From Skermanella sp. TT6 (GTDB lineage: Bacteria; Pseudomonadota; Alphaproteobacteria; Azospirillales; Azospirillaceae), in NCBI RefSeq assembly GCF_016653635.2, contig NZ_CP067422.1:192001-256000 (forward strand): DNA of 64,000 nt, given 5' to 3'. The position numbers and the translations under genes were made by a program. This document shows, piece by piece, positions 18,675 through 26,335 of this stretch (position 1 is the first letter of the stretch; the number at the start of each line of letters is the position of its first letter). The notes beneath the pieces are model-generated. The model was not told where the DNA came from, ran no database searches, and saw only the letters and a list, made by a program, of their open reading frames with translations.

Positions 18675-19826
18675 ATGCATAGACCCAGCCTGTTCGACAG
18701 CTTCTTCCTGGGTGGGTTCGAGTGCTCGACCCACCGCCGCCATGACGGCCGCCGCCTCGACCTGATCGAGGCGACCGGCCATGGCCGCTTCTTCCCCGAG
18801 GACTATGCCGCCATGACCGGCCACGGCATGCGGACGGTCCGCGACGGGGTGCGCTGGCACCTGATCGAGACCAGCCCCGGCCGGTTCGACTGGTCCAGCT
18901 TCCTGCCGATGCTGCACGCCGCCCGCGCGGCCGGCGTGCAGGTCATCTGGGACCTGTGCCACTACGGCTGGCCCGACGACATCGATATCTGGCAGCCGAA
19001 CTTCGTCGACCGCTTCGCCGCCTTCGCCGCGGCGGTCGCCCAGGTGGTCAAGGACGAGACGGGCGAGGTGCCGTTCTACGCCCCGATCAACGAGATCTCC
19101 TACTGGGCCTGGGCCGGCGGCGACAACGCCGCGTTCAACCCGATGGCCCGCGGGCGCGGCATGGAGCTGAAGGTCCAGCTCGTCCGCGCCTCCATCGCGG
19201 CGATCGAGGCGATCCGCGAGGTCGAGCCGCGCGCCCGGTTCGTCCAGATCGACCCGGTGATCAACGTGGTCGCCAAGTCGGGAAAGCCGGGCGACCGCGC
19301 CGGCGCCGAGGGCTACCGCCAGGCCCAGTACCAGGCCTGGGACATGCTGACCGGCCGCATCTGGCCCGGCCTGGGCGGCAAGCCCGACTACCTGGACACC
19401 ATCGGGGTGAACTATTATTCCGACAACCAGTGGTTCCACGGCGGCGGCATGATCGAGCGGACCGACCCGCACTACCGGCCGTTCCGCGAGCTGCTGGCGG
19501 AGACCCATAAGCGTTACGGCAAGCCGGTGCTGGTCGCCGAGACCGGCGCCGAGGGCGATCCGCGCGCCGGCTGGTTCCGCTATGTCTGCGACGAGGTGGC
19601 GGCGGCGCTGGAGGCCGGCACCCCGGTCGAAGGCATCTGCCTCTATCCGGTCGTGGATTATCCCGGCTGGGCCGACGAGCGTCATTGCGCCACCGGCCTT
19701 CTGGGCTTCCCCGACGCCGAGGGGCGCCGTGAGGTCCACCATCCGCTGGCCGACGAGCTGGCGCACCAGGTGGCCCGCTTCGGCAGGCTGGGGGCGGCGC
19801 CCGAGCTGGAGACCGATGCGGCCTAG
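18675..19826 (+). CDS. GH1-like glycoside hydrolase family protein
   Basis: 383 residues with a clan GH-A (beta/alpha)8 barrel resembling family 1 beta-glycosidases. The likely acid/base glutamate is in PINEISY near residue 139, and the likely nucleophile is in VAETGAEGD near residue 294. It is shorter than classical GH1 enzymes (about 450) and has no signal peptide, so it should be cytoplasmic. The position between glf and an ABC exporter suggests a role in glycan assembly or trimming rather than nutrition. RBS GGAGAG is 7 bp before the ATG. The true substrate is unknown. Confidence 0.78.
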   Translation: MHRPSLFDSFFLGGFECSTHRRHDGRRLDLIEATGHGRFFPEDYAAMTGHGMRTVRDGVRWHLIETSPGRFDWSSFLPMLHAARAAGVQVIWDLCHYGWPDDIDIWQPNFVDRFAAFAAAVAQVVKDETGEVPFYAPINEISYWAWAGGDNAAFNPMARGRGMELKVQLVRASIAAIEAIREVEPRARFVQIDPVINVVAKSGKPGDRAGAEGYRQAQYQAWDMLTGRIWPGLGGKPDYLDTIGVNYYSDNQWFHGGGMIERTDPHYRPFRELLAETHKRYGKPVLVAETGAEGDPRAGWFRYVCDEVAAALEAGTPVEGICLYPVVDYPGWADERHCATGLLGFPDAEGRREVHHPLADELAHQVARFGRLGAAPELETDAA

Positions 19827-19855
19827 GGCGGTATCCGATCGGGTTGAACCGCTGT

Positions 19856-19939
19856 GTTGCGCCATGGGCGCAACCTGCGGCTCGATGCAGGGCGGAAGTG
19901 ATGCGGGACGACGATCGTAGGTTGCGCCCATGGCGCAAC
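19856..19939. repeat. REP pair (inverted) downstream of the GH1-like gene
   Basis: Two 19-base hairpins, GTTGCGCC-ATG-GGCGCAAC at 19856-19874 and its inverted partner at 19921-19939. The second is preceded by GTAG at 19917-19920, the tetranucleotide that marks REP elements recognised by RAYT transposases. A 46-bp spacer separates the pair, and the unit can form a larger cruciform. Confidence 0.85.
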
Positions 19940-19996
19940 GCAGCTGATCGGTTGCTCCGGGGCACGGCTCCAGCACCGGGACGGCATGTGAAAGCC

Positions 19997-20027
19997 GAAG
20001 GGGTGCCGAAGCCTCCGGCACCCCTTC
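19997..20027 (+). other. 12-bp hairpin just upstream of the ABC exporter start
   Basis: GAAGGGGTGCCG at 19997-20008 pairs perfectly with 20016-20027 across a 7-base loop. It ends 15 bp before the ATG of the exporter and abuts its AGAGGA ribosome site. No T-run follows. It could end part of the upstream transcript or modulate exporter translation. Confidence 0.5.
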
Positions 20028-20042
20028 AGAGGATTGGACAAG

Positions 20043-21836
20043 ATGGCTTCCGGATCTAGAACCAGCGGTCCGCTGCCCAGGCGGCCCCTGGGCTTTCTGA
20101 TGAGATACATCAAGGCCCGCCCCTGGCAGTTCGGCGGGCTGTTCAGCGTGATCGTGGCCGGGGCGGCCTGCGCCGTGATGGTCCAGTACGGCATGAAGCT
20201 GCTGGTCGACGCCATGGCCTCGCCCGACCGGGCGACCGCCGACGTCTGGACCCCGCTGGCCCTGTTCCTGGGACTGATCGCGGTCGAGAACGTGCTGTGG
20301 CGCAGCGGCGGCTGGCTGGGCGCCCGCACGATCGTGTCCACCGGAGTGGACATGCGGCTGGACCTGTTCCAGCACCTGACCGGCCATCCCATGCGGTATT
20401 TCAGCCAGCACATGGCCGGGTCGCTGGGCGGCAGGATCACCGCGACGGCGAATGCCGCCGGCATGATCCTGCGCGGCCTGACCTGGAGCATCGTCCCGCC
20501 CTCCACCGAGATCATCGGCGCGGTCATCGTGCTGACCACGATCGACTGGCGCATGGGCGCCGCGCTGGCCGTCTTCGTCGCGATCGTCGCGGCGGCGATC
20601 ATCCTGTTCGGCGTCCGGGGCAAGGACATCCACCACGACTTCGCGAGGCAATCGTCCCGCGCCGGAGGCGAGCTGGTCGACGTCGTCTCCAACGTCTGGA
20701 CGGTCAAGGCCTTCTCCGCCCGCCAGCGGGAGAGGGACCGGCTGGCCGGCGAGCTGGGGGCCGAGGCGGCCTCCGAGCGCCGGAGCTGGATGTACCTGGA
20801 GAAGGCGCGCCTGCTGCACGACGCCTGCCTGTGGGTCATGGCGGGCTCCATGCTGCTGTGGGCGATCACCCTGTGGCGCGCGGGATCGATCACCCCGGGC
20901 GACGTGGTCATCATCAGCGCCCTGACCTTCCGCATCCTGCACGGGTCGCGCGACCTGGCGCTGGCGCTGGTCAGCACCTCGCAGTTCATCGGCACGATCT
21001 CGGACAGCCTGAACGTGATCGCCCAGCCCCACGGCATCGAGGACCCGGGCGACGAGCGCCCGCTGCTGGCCCAGGGCGGGGCGATCCGGTTCGACGACGT
21101 CTCGTTCAGCTATCCCGACGGGCGGCAGGTCTTCGACCGCTTCGACCTGGACATCCCGGCCGGGCAGAAGGTCGGGCTGGTCGGGCCGTCCGGCTCGGGC
21201 AAATCGACGCTGATCGGGCTGATCCAGCGGCTGGACGACGCCCAGGGCGGCTCCATCCTGATCGACGGGCAGCGGATCACGGAAGTGGGCCAGGACAGCC
21301 TGCGATCCCGGATCGCGGTGGTGCCGCAGGAGATCGCGCTGTTCCACCGCACGATCCTGGAGAATATCCGCTACGGCAAGCCGGACGCCACCGACGAGGA
21401 GGTGATGGCCGCGGCCCGCCACGCCTATTGCCACGACTTCATCAGCGCGCTGCCGGAAGGCTACCACACGATGGTCGGCGAGCGCGGCGTCCGCCTGTCC
21501 GGCGGCCAGCGCCAGCGCCTGGGCATCGCCCGCGCCTTCCTGAAGAACGCGCCGATCCTGATCCTGGACGAGGCGACCTCCGCCCTCGACACGGAGTCGG
21601 AGCAGGAGATCCAGCTGGCGCTGGCCGACCTGGTCCGCGGCCGGACCGTGCTGGCGGTGGCGCACCGCCTGTCCACCGTCTCCACCTTCGACCGCATCCT
21701 GGTGCTGTCCAACGGCGTCGTGGTCGAGGACGGCTCCCCGGCGGAGCTGCGCCGCCGCGGCGGCATCTTCGACCGCATGTGGCGCCTTCAGGCCGACAGC
21801 CTGGCGGAGTCCATGCAGATGGACGCGGCGGATTAG
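20043..21836 (+). CDS. MsbA-type ABC exporter, fused membrane and ATPase domains
   Basis: 597 residues: an N-terminal six-helix type IV exporter transmembrane domain (about 20-330), then a nucleotide-binding domain. Walker A is GPSGSGKS near residue 382, the signature is LSGGQRQRLG, Walker B is ILILDEATSALD, and the H-loop is AVAHRLSTV. It should flip a lipid-linked glycan or similar lipid out of the inner membrane as a homodimer. ATG at 20043 is preferred to the TTG at 20034. It closes the glycosyltransferase-glf-GH1 cluster, which suggests export of a galactofuranose-containing glycolipid. Confidence 0.88.
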   Translation: MASGSRTSGPLPRRPLGFLMRYIKARPWQFGGLFSVIVAGAACAVMVQYGMKLLVDAMASPDRATADVWTPLALFLGLIAVENVLWRSGGWLGARTIVSTGVDMRLDLFQHLTGHPMRYFSQHMAGSLGGRITATANAAGMILRGLTWSIVPPSTEIIGAVIVLTTIDWRMGAALAVFVAIVAAAIILFGVRGKDIHHDFARQSSRAGGELVDVVSNVWTVKAFSARQRERDRLAGELGAEAASERRSWMYLEKARLLHDACLWVMAGSMLLWAITLWRAGSITPGDVVIISALTFRILHGSRDLALALVSTSQFIGTISDSLNVIAQPHGIEDPGDERPLLAQGGAIRFDDVSFSYPDGRQVFDRFDLDIPAGQKVGLVGPSGSGKSTLIGLIQRLDDAQGGSILIDGQRITEVGQDSLRSRIAVVPQEIALFHRTILENIRYGKPDATDEEVMAAARHAYCHDFISALPEGYHTMVGERGVRLSGGQRQRLGIARAFLKNAPILILDEATSALDTESEQEIQLALADLVRGRTVLAVAHRLSTVSTFDRILVLSNGVVVEDGSPAELRRRGGIFDRMWRLQADSLAESMQMDAAD

Positions 21837-21878
21837 GGCAGGGGCGACGCGCTTCCGGACTTTTTGCGCATGCCCGGG

Positions 21879-21913
21879 ACGCCGGAACCAGCTCTCCTGG
21901 TTCCGGCGTTTCA
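21879..21913 (+). terminator. Terminator hairpin after the ABC exporter
   Basis: ACGCCGGAACCA at 21879-21890 pairs perfectly with 21898-21909 across a 7-base loop and is followed by a short T-containing tail (TTCATCGTT). It lies 43 bp after the exporter stop, so it probably ends the operon. Confidence 0.65.
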
Positions 21914-21949
21914 TCGTTCACGGTTCCGTTGTTGGAAGGTATGATTGAT

Positions 21950-21962
21950 GATAACTGTTATC
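21950..21962. promoter_or_regulatory. Candidate parDE operator
   Basis: GATAAC-T-GTTATC is a perfect 6-bp inverted repeat ending 21 bp before the parD start, in a short AT-rich stretch. ParD proteins are ribbon-helix-helix repressors of their own promoters, so this is a good candidate site. Confidence 0.45.
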
Positions 21963-21983
21963 TGAGTTGGTGGGAGAGACGCT

Positions 21984-22262
21984 ATGCCTCGCAGCTTCGC
22001 CCTTGGCGATCATTTCGAGAACTTCATAGAAGAACAGGTGCGAAACGGTCGTTACAACAACGGATCCGAAGTTGTGCGCGAGGGGCTGCGACTGTTGGAA
22101 GACTGGGAGAATCTGCATCGGATCAGAGTCGAGGAAATCCACCGATCAATTGAAGAAAGCCGCAGGGATGGCCGCACCAAGCCTGCCAGTGAAGTACTCG
22201 GCCGCTTGGAAGCCAAATATGAGGCGATGGGTGCGTCGGCTGAAAAGCGGGATGACGAGTGA
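21984..22262 (+). CDS. parD: ParD-family antitoxin
   Basis: 92 residues. The N-terminal half is a ribbon-helix-helix domain of the ParD/CopG type (FALGDHFENFIEEQVRNGRYNNGSEVVREGLRLLE). The charged C-terminal tail would wrap the toxin. A GGGAGAG ribosome site precedes the ATG. Its last codons overlap the toxin start by four bases (GTGA). Confidence 0.88.
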   Translation: MPRSFALGDHFENFIEEQVRNGRYNNGSEVVREGLRLLEDWENLHRIRVEEIHRSIEESRRDGRTKPASEVLGRLEAKYEAMGASAEKRDDE

Positions 22263-22567
22263 CTCTTCCGGTTGAGTTTGCCGGAGCGGCGGAAGCAGAC
22301 CTGGAAGCGATCGCAGACTACATAGGGAGAGACAATCCGAAACGCGCCGCTGCCTTCATCCGGGAGCTTGCAGCGCGTTGCAGGCGCATAGCCTGCCAAC
22401 CCCGCGCCTTCACTCTACGGGAAGAGTTTGGGGCGGGCATTCGTACCGTTGCTCACGGCAGTTATCTCATCCTGTACGCGGAACGCGACGGGAAATTGGT
22501 GATCGAACGTATCGTGCATGGAGCGCGAGACCTGAACAATATTCTTGATGTTCGATTTTCACCGTAG
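22259..22567 (+). CDS. parE: ParE/RelE-superfamily toxin
   Basis: 102 residues starting at a GTG that overlaps the parD stop. The sequence follows ParE: AAEADLEAIADYIGRDNP, then FIRELAARCRRIACQP, FGAGIRTVAHGSYLILY, and IERIVHGARDL near the end. ParE toxins inhibit DNA gyrase. Length and motifs are complete, so the pair is probably functional. Confidence 0.88.
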   Translation: MTLPVEFAGAAEADLEAIADYIGRDNPKRAAAFIRELAARCRRIACQPRAFTLREEFGAGIRTVAHGSYLILYAERDGKLVIERIVHGARDLNNILDVRFSP

Positions 22568-22657
22568 GTCGGCAAGAGCGTGCCGAACCTCCAGATACAA
22601 TCATCATTCGGCCGATACGGATCTGCCTTCAGTCGCCATTTCAGGGTTGTGGGTTAC

Positions 22658-22699
22658 GGAGTTACGGGCCGTGGGGGGAAGTTCCCGGCCCGTAACTCC
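22658..22699. terminator. Bidirectional terminator-like hairpin
   Basis: GGAGTTACGGGCCG at 22658-22671 pairs perfectly over 14 bp with 22686-22699 across a 14-base loop. It sits between the converging parE gene and the unknown Tat-like protein gene, so it can serve both. Confidence 0.6.
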
Positions 22700-22708
22700 G
22701 CGCCCGTA

Positions 22709-23260
22709 TCAGGCGTCGAACCCGTTCCGCCGGAGCGTCCGGTCGAAATCGGGCGCGAGGACGAGCGCCATCAGCGCGCCCCCGACCGCGTTCTTCCGAT
22801 CCATCAGCGCGTGGCGCTTGCGGCGCAACTCCGCAGCGCCGGAGCGCCGGAACCAAGCCTTCCGGTTCTGGCGCTTCGGGGTCCAGGCTTCGACGCGGGC
22901 ATCATGCCGTTCGGCAAGCGCCTGCTGCTCATCCCCTGACGCCGAGAGGCGGCACAGGCGGCTGAACTCCTGAAGATCGGCCAGGGAAGGGCGTGGCGTC
23001 ATGGTGTCCGGCAGCCCGAAAGCATGTATCTCGGCAGGGGACCATTCCGGAAGGCGCGCCGGAGCGGCATCAAGCTCGGCATTGACCTTGCGGAGTCCCA
23101 ACCCGACCTCACGGTAATCGAGCAGAAGCGCCGCGAGCGGGTCCGGAGACTCGGCGGCGGCGGCGAGCGGAACCGTGGCCGCGACCCGAAGGGCGGCGGC
23201 GACGGAAAACAAGAGCCGGCGCGAAACCGCGCAGGGTATGCTATTGGCATTCTCTGCCAT
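22709..23260 (-). CDS. Hypothetical protein with a Tat-like export signal
   Basis: 183 residues, not recognised. The N-terminus (SRRLLFSVAAALRVAATVPLAA) looks like a twin-arginine or Sec signal with cleavage after the AAAA stretch near residue 36. The mature part is mostly helical and basic toward the C-terminus (KRQNRKAWFRRSGAAELRRKRHALMDRKN). A GGAG site precedes the ATG. Codon bias matches the neighbours. It lies between two toxin-antitoxin pairs, a likely accessory region. Confidence 0.55.
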   Translation of the reverse strand: MAENANSIPCAVSRRLLFSVAAALRVAATVPLAAAAESPDPLAALLLDYREVGLGLRKVNAELDAAPARLPEWSPAEIHAFGLPDTMTPRPSLADLQEFSRLCRLSASGDEQQALAERHDARVEAWTPKRQNRKAWFRRSGAAELRRKRHALMDRKNAVGGALMALVLAPDFDRTLRRNGFDA

Positions 23261-23429
23261 GGATCGACTCCACGCGTCGTATCAGTGGTCAGATGGGGTT
23301 GGGGAGGATTCCGGTCCGAAACCGCACATACATTCCACGTAGGCCGGTCTTGGCCGCGGGCCGATCAACACCCGCCAGGAACAGGCGGGTGGAATTTCGT
23401 TGGACCCCGTTCAACACCCAATTCGAGGT

Positions 23430-23759
23430 TCAGTCGGCCAATCCCATGACGAAGGCCAGCGCGACGTTCAGGCTGGCGATATCAGCAGGGGTGAGTCGGC
23501 CGATGCGCTGCCCGACCCGTTCGCGGCGGATCGTAACCGGCTTGTCCGCCATGACCTGGGATCTCGAGCGCAGGCCGTTGCCGCCGTCGGGTTCGACCGT
23601 CACCCGGAAATCCGGCGCGTCGGCCAGTTCGGAGGTCATCTGGCACACCATGACGGAACGGTGCGCCGAGGGGAGAGCGTCGGTCTGGATGATTACGGCC
23701 GGACGGGGCTTGCCGTAGTCGCCGGAAGCGGCGACGATGACGACGTCACCGCGCTTCAT
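23430..23759 (-). CDS. mazF: MazF/PemK-family toxin
   Basis: 109 residues. MKRGDVVIVAASGDYGKPRPAVIIQTD is the classical MazF/PemK opening strand set, followed by SVMVCQMTSELADAPDFRVTVEP and the LRSRSQVMADKPVTI segment that builds the RNA-binding groove. These are sequence-specific mRNA endonucleases. The frame extends upstream to 23876, but that part is antisense-like and overlaps the antitoxin; the ATG at 23759 gives the family length. It overlaps the antitoxin gene by 14 bp. Confidence 0.85.
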   Translation of the reverse strand: MKRGDVVIVAASGDYGKPRPAVIIQTDALPSAHRSVMVCQMTSELADAPDFRVTVEPDGGNGLRSRSQVMADKPVTIRRERVGQRIGRLTPADIASLNVALAFVMGLAD

Positions 23760-23958
23760 CGCCGCCGTCGAATTCGGAGACTGCCTCGATCCAGTCAAGC
23801 GCCTCCGCTTCCGCGGCAGGGTCGAGTGCCGCCACTTCCGCAGCGATCCGGACCCTGACCGCTTGGGAGCGGACATCCGGGAGGGTCAAGCGCACCTCGC
23901 GGAAGCCTTGGCTTTTGCGACGCTCCCGCATCGCTCTCATCCGTTCCGCAGGTTGCAT
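23746..23958 (-). CDS. MazE-like antitoxin (DUF3018 type)
   Basis: About 70 residues. The opening (MQPAERMRAMRERRKSQGFREVRLTLPDVRS) is typical of the DUF3018 antitoxins found with MazF in proteobacteria. The acidic C-terminus (DWIEAVSEFDGGDE) would bind the toxin. The ATG at 23958 has an AAGGGAG site; a start at 23991 is also open but has none. Confidence 0.78.
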   Translation of the reverse strand: MQPAERMRAMRERRKSQGFREVRLTLPDVRSQAVRVRIAAEVAALDPAAEAEALDWIEAVSEFDGGDEAR

Positions 23959-23994
23959 GGCCGAAACTCCCTTCCGAAGCAAACATACCATTAT

Positions 23995-24006
23995 GTAACG
24001 CGTTAC
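23995..24006. promoter_or_regulatory. Candidate mazEF operator/promoter palindrome
   Basis: GTAACGCGTTAC is a perfect 12-base palindrome 37 bp upstream of the antitoxin start. On the minus strand it is directly followed by a CATAAT -10-like element, so a bound repressor would block the promoter. Autoregulation is the norm for this family. Confidence 0.5.
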
Positions 24007-24104
24007 GCCTGGACGGAACGGCTCAAAAAATGGGGTCAGAGCAATTTCTTGACCACGGCCCCCGCCCCATGGTACCGCTGGCTCCCCAACCGGAGACCGC
24101 CGCC

Positions 24105-24857
24105 ATGGCCCGCCCCACGCGCCTTATCCTGCCCGGGCACACTCACCACATCCTCCAGCGGGGAAACAACCGGCAGGACGTGTTCTTCGGCGACGAGGGC
24201 CGCCGGCTGTTCCTCACATACCTGGGGGAGGCGGTGGCGGGCGAGCGGTGTGCGCTGCATGCCTATGTGCTGATGACCAACCATTTCCACCTCGTCGTCA
24301 CGGCCGGCGGGGCGGAGTCGATCCCACGGCTGATGCAGTCGGTCGGGCGGCGCTATGTCGCCCATGTCAACCGGACCCGCGGGCGGACCGGGACGCTGTG
24401 GGAGGGGCGGTACAAATCGACCATCCTGGACAGCGAGACCTACGTGCTGGCCTGCCACCGCTATGTGGAGGCGAACCCGGTGCGGGCCGGCGTCGTCTCC
24501 CAGCCTGAGGACTATCCCTGGTCGAGCTACGGCCACAACGCCCTGGGCCGCCGCGATCCGCTCCTGGCCGAGCATCCGACCTACGCGGCGCTGGGCCGGA
24601 ATGCCTCGGAGCGGCGGGCCGCCTATCGGAAACTGTTCGGCGCCGGGCCGACGGAGGAGGAGGCCGATATCCTCCGCGACGCGACCCAGCGGGGCTGGGT
24701 CCCGGGCAGCGAACCGTTCCGGCGCGGGATCGAACGCGCGCTGGGCCGGCGGGTCGATCCTCCGCGCCGGGGCCGGCCGCCGAACGGGTCGCCGAAGCTT
24801 TCGCGGGAGGCGGCGCCCGTGGAGGACGATCTGGCGTGGGACTGGGACCTGGATTAG
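24105..24857 (+). CDS. REP-associated tyrosine transposase (RAYT)
   Basis: 250 residues of the IS200/Y1 transposase superfamily, RAYT branch. The HUH nuclease motif is in HAYVLMTNHFHLVV, and the catalytic tyrosine is in CHRYVEANPVRAGVV followed by YPWSSY, the usual RAYT tail. The N-terminus ARPTRLILPGHTHHILQRGNNRQDVF is also typical. The ATG at 24105 was chosen; the frame reaches back to 24030 through a GGGGTCAGAGCAATTTCTTG element often seen before such genes. Three REP hairpins with the GTAG tag follow within 220 bp, so the gene and its substrate repeats are visible together. Confidence 0.9.
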   Translation: MARPTRLILPGHTHHILQRGNNRQDVFFGDEGRRLFLTYLGEAVAGERCALHAYVLMTNHFHLVVTAGGAESIPRLMQSVGRRYVAHVNRTRGRTGTLWEGRYKSTILDSETYVLACHRYVEANPVRAGVVSQPEDYPWSSYGHNALGRRDPLLAEHPTYAALGRNASERRAAYRKLFGAGPTEEEADILRDATQRGWVPGSEPFRRGIERALGRRVDPPRRGRPPNGSPKLSREAAPVEDDLAWDWDLD

Positions 24858-24922
24858 AGAGGTACCCGATCAGGTCGGAACGCTCCGGTTCACATAGCCT
24901 GCCGATCCATTCGGCGCACCGT

Positions 24923-25072
24923 GTTGCGCCATGGGCGCAACCTACGGCTCGACGCAGGGCGGAGGTGATGCAGACTGACGATCGTAGGTTGCGCCCGTGG
25001 CGCAACGCATCGGATCGACGCCGGCCGGAGGTGATGCGGGCCGACGATCGTAGGTTGCGCCCGTGGCGCAAC
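24923..25072. repeat. Three REP hairpins immediately 3' of the RAYT gene
   Basis: Hairpins with arms GTTGCGCC/GGCGCAAC lie at 24923-24941 (inverted, followed by CTAC), 24988-25006 and 25054-25072 (both preceded by GTAG). The two direct copies share the flank CGATCGTAGG and have a CGT loop instead of CAT. They begin 66 bp after the transposase stop. The same hairpin recurs at five other loci in the window. Confidence 0.9.
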
Positions 25073-25119
25073 GCATCGGATCGGCCTGTTCGGGCACGAT
25101 TCTCGCAGGCTGCGGAAGC

Positions 25120-26025
25120 TCAGGCCGACTTGGACCGGGGCGGGACCGCCATGTCCAGGGGCTTGGCCGCCGGCCCCTTGGTCCGTTCCCACAGGCGGGC
25201 CATGGCGACCGCGGGAAGCGTCAAGGCGCGGATGGCGATCTTCTGGCCGATCGTCAGCCGCTCGCGCCATTTCTCGTCGGACCGGATCTCGTTCGAGGTG
25301 GAACGCCGCATCACGTTGCCGTCGATATTGTGGGTGACCTGGTCGGTCCAGGCGAGCTGCGCCGGCTCATAGGCCAGCCCCGTCCATTCCATGATCCTCC
25401 GCAGCTCGCCCGGCGGGTCGAGGGCGAGGTTCTCGTACTGGACCGACAGGTGGGGCCGGCCGTGCAGGAACATCACCGTCGCCAGGGTTTCGCGGCAATA
25501 GCGGAGCGACGGGCGGAACACCGAATGCTGGAGTCGATGGACCCGATGGACGATGGAGCAGACCTGCCCGCGCGGGTCGCGCATCAGGTGGAGCGGCAGG
25601 ATCTCGACGAACCCGGCGGCGACCAGCTTGGCCAGCCGGCTCTGGATCTTGCTGGAATCGATGATGATGCGGGCGCCGGTGACCTCGGCGACGGCATCGA
25701 AGATCAGCTTGTTATGGAGCCGGAATGTCTCGGGATCGTCGCTGTTCAGGTCCAGGTCGCGCAGGCTGATTCCCCCCTCCCGCTGGACGACGGCATCGAT
25801 GCGGGGCCAGAACGAGCAGTGCCAGATCGTCTCGGCGCCGCAGGTACACTCGTTGCCGAGCAGCGTCTTGGCGTCCTTCTTGTAGCGGGTATTGGCGAGG
25901 TTGGCGAGCTGCCACACCTCGCCGACGCTGACGGCCAGCGAGTTCTTGGCGATCAGCAGGTCAAGCAGGGTGGACCCGCTATGGGTCATGCCGACGATAT
26001 AGAGGATCTTGTAGCTCGTGTTCAT
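25120..26025 (-). CDS. Sulfotransferase family protein
   Basis: About 301 residues. The 5'-phosphosulfate-binding loop is MTHSGSTLLDLLI near the N-terminus and the 3'-phosphate-binding segment is LHLMRDPRGQVCSI near residue 150; together these define PAPS-dependent sulfotransferases. A cysteine pair (ECTCG) is seen near residue 65. There is no signal peptide, so it should act in the cytoplasm. CysD and CysN-CysC genes for making PAPS lie 1.7 kb away, divergently arranged. The acceptor (glycan, lipid or small molecule) is unknown. Start is ATG 26025 or GTG 26034. Confidence 0.82.
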   Translation of the reverse strand: MNTSYKILYIVGMTHSGSTLLDLLIAKNSLAVSVGEVWQLANLANTRYKKDAKTLLGNECTCGAETIWHCSFWPRIDAVVQREGGISLRDLDLNSDDPETFRLHNKLIFDAVAEVTGARIIIDSSKIQSRLAKLVAAGFVEILPLHLMRDPRGQVCSIVHRVHRLQHSVFRPSLRYCRETLATVMFLHGRPHLSVQYENLALDPPGELRRIMEWTGLAYEPAQLAWTDQVTHNIDGNVMRRSTSNEIRSDEKWRERLTIGQKIAIRALTLPAVAMARLWERTKGPAAKPLDMAVPPRSKSA

Positions 26026-26335
26026 GCCTTGCACCCACCTTGCCTGAGCAGAACAGCGCTTAGCGTCGCGCCCGAAGCAGGACTACTCGAGGCGGAGGGA
26101 AGAAGCGCCCCGTATCTTCCCGCCCGATTATTGTCGTGCATTTCGCTTACAAGACAAATTTATCAAGCGTATAGGCGCTGAACGAGCCTATCGGTTCGCC
26201 GCAACCTCCTTTGTAGGCACCCTGTTCCGGTACGCGCCCAAGGAGGTATGAAGAAGTTTTTCCAGAAGGCGAAGCTTGCGCCTATGATCGGCGCCTGGAA
26301 GAGCGGGGCCCGAGAGGCCGGGAGGGAGGTGACGG
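26026..26335. other. Divergent intergenic region of the sulfation locus
   Basis: About 310 bp between the sulfotransferase and the beta-helix gene, with an AT-richer centre (26130-26175) suited to divergent promoters. An AAGGAGGT followed at once by ATG at 26248 opens a frame, but the spacing is too short and the frame soon becomes an out-of-frame shadow of the next gene; no gene is called. Confidence 0.5.

Noticed and set aside
19856-19939. REP hairpins read as rho-independent terminators
   Set aside because: They lack T-runs, occur as inverted pairs with a conserved GTAG tag, and recur in positions unrelated to gene ends.
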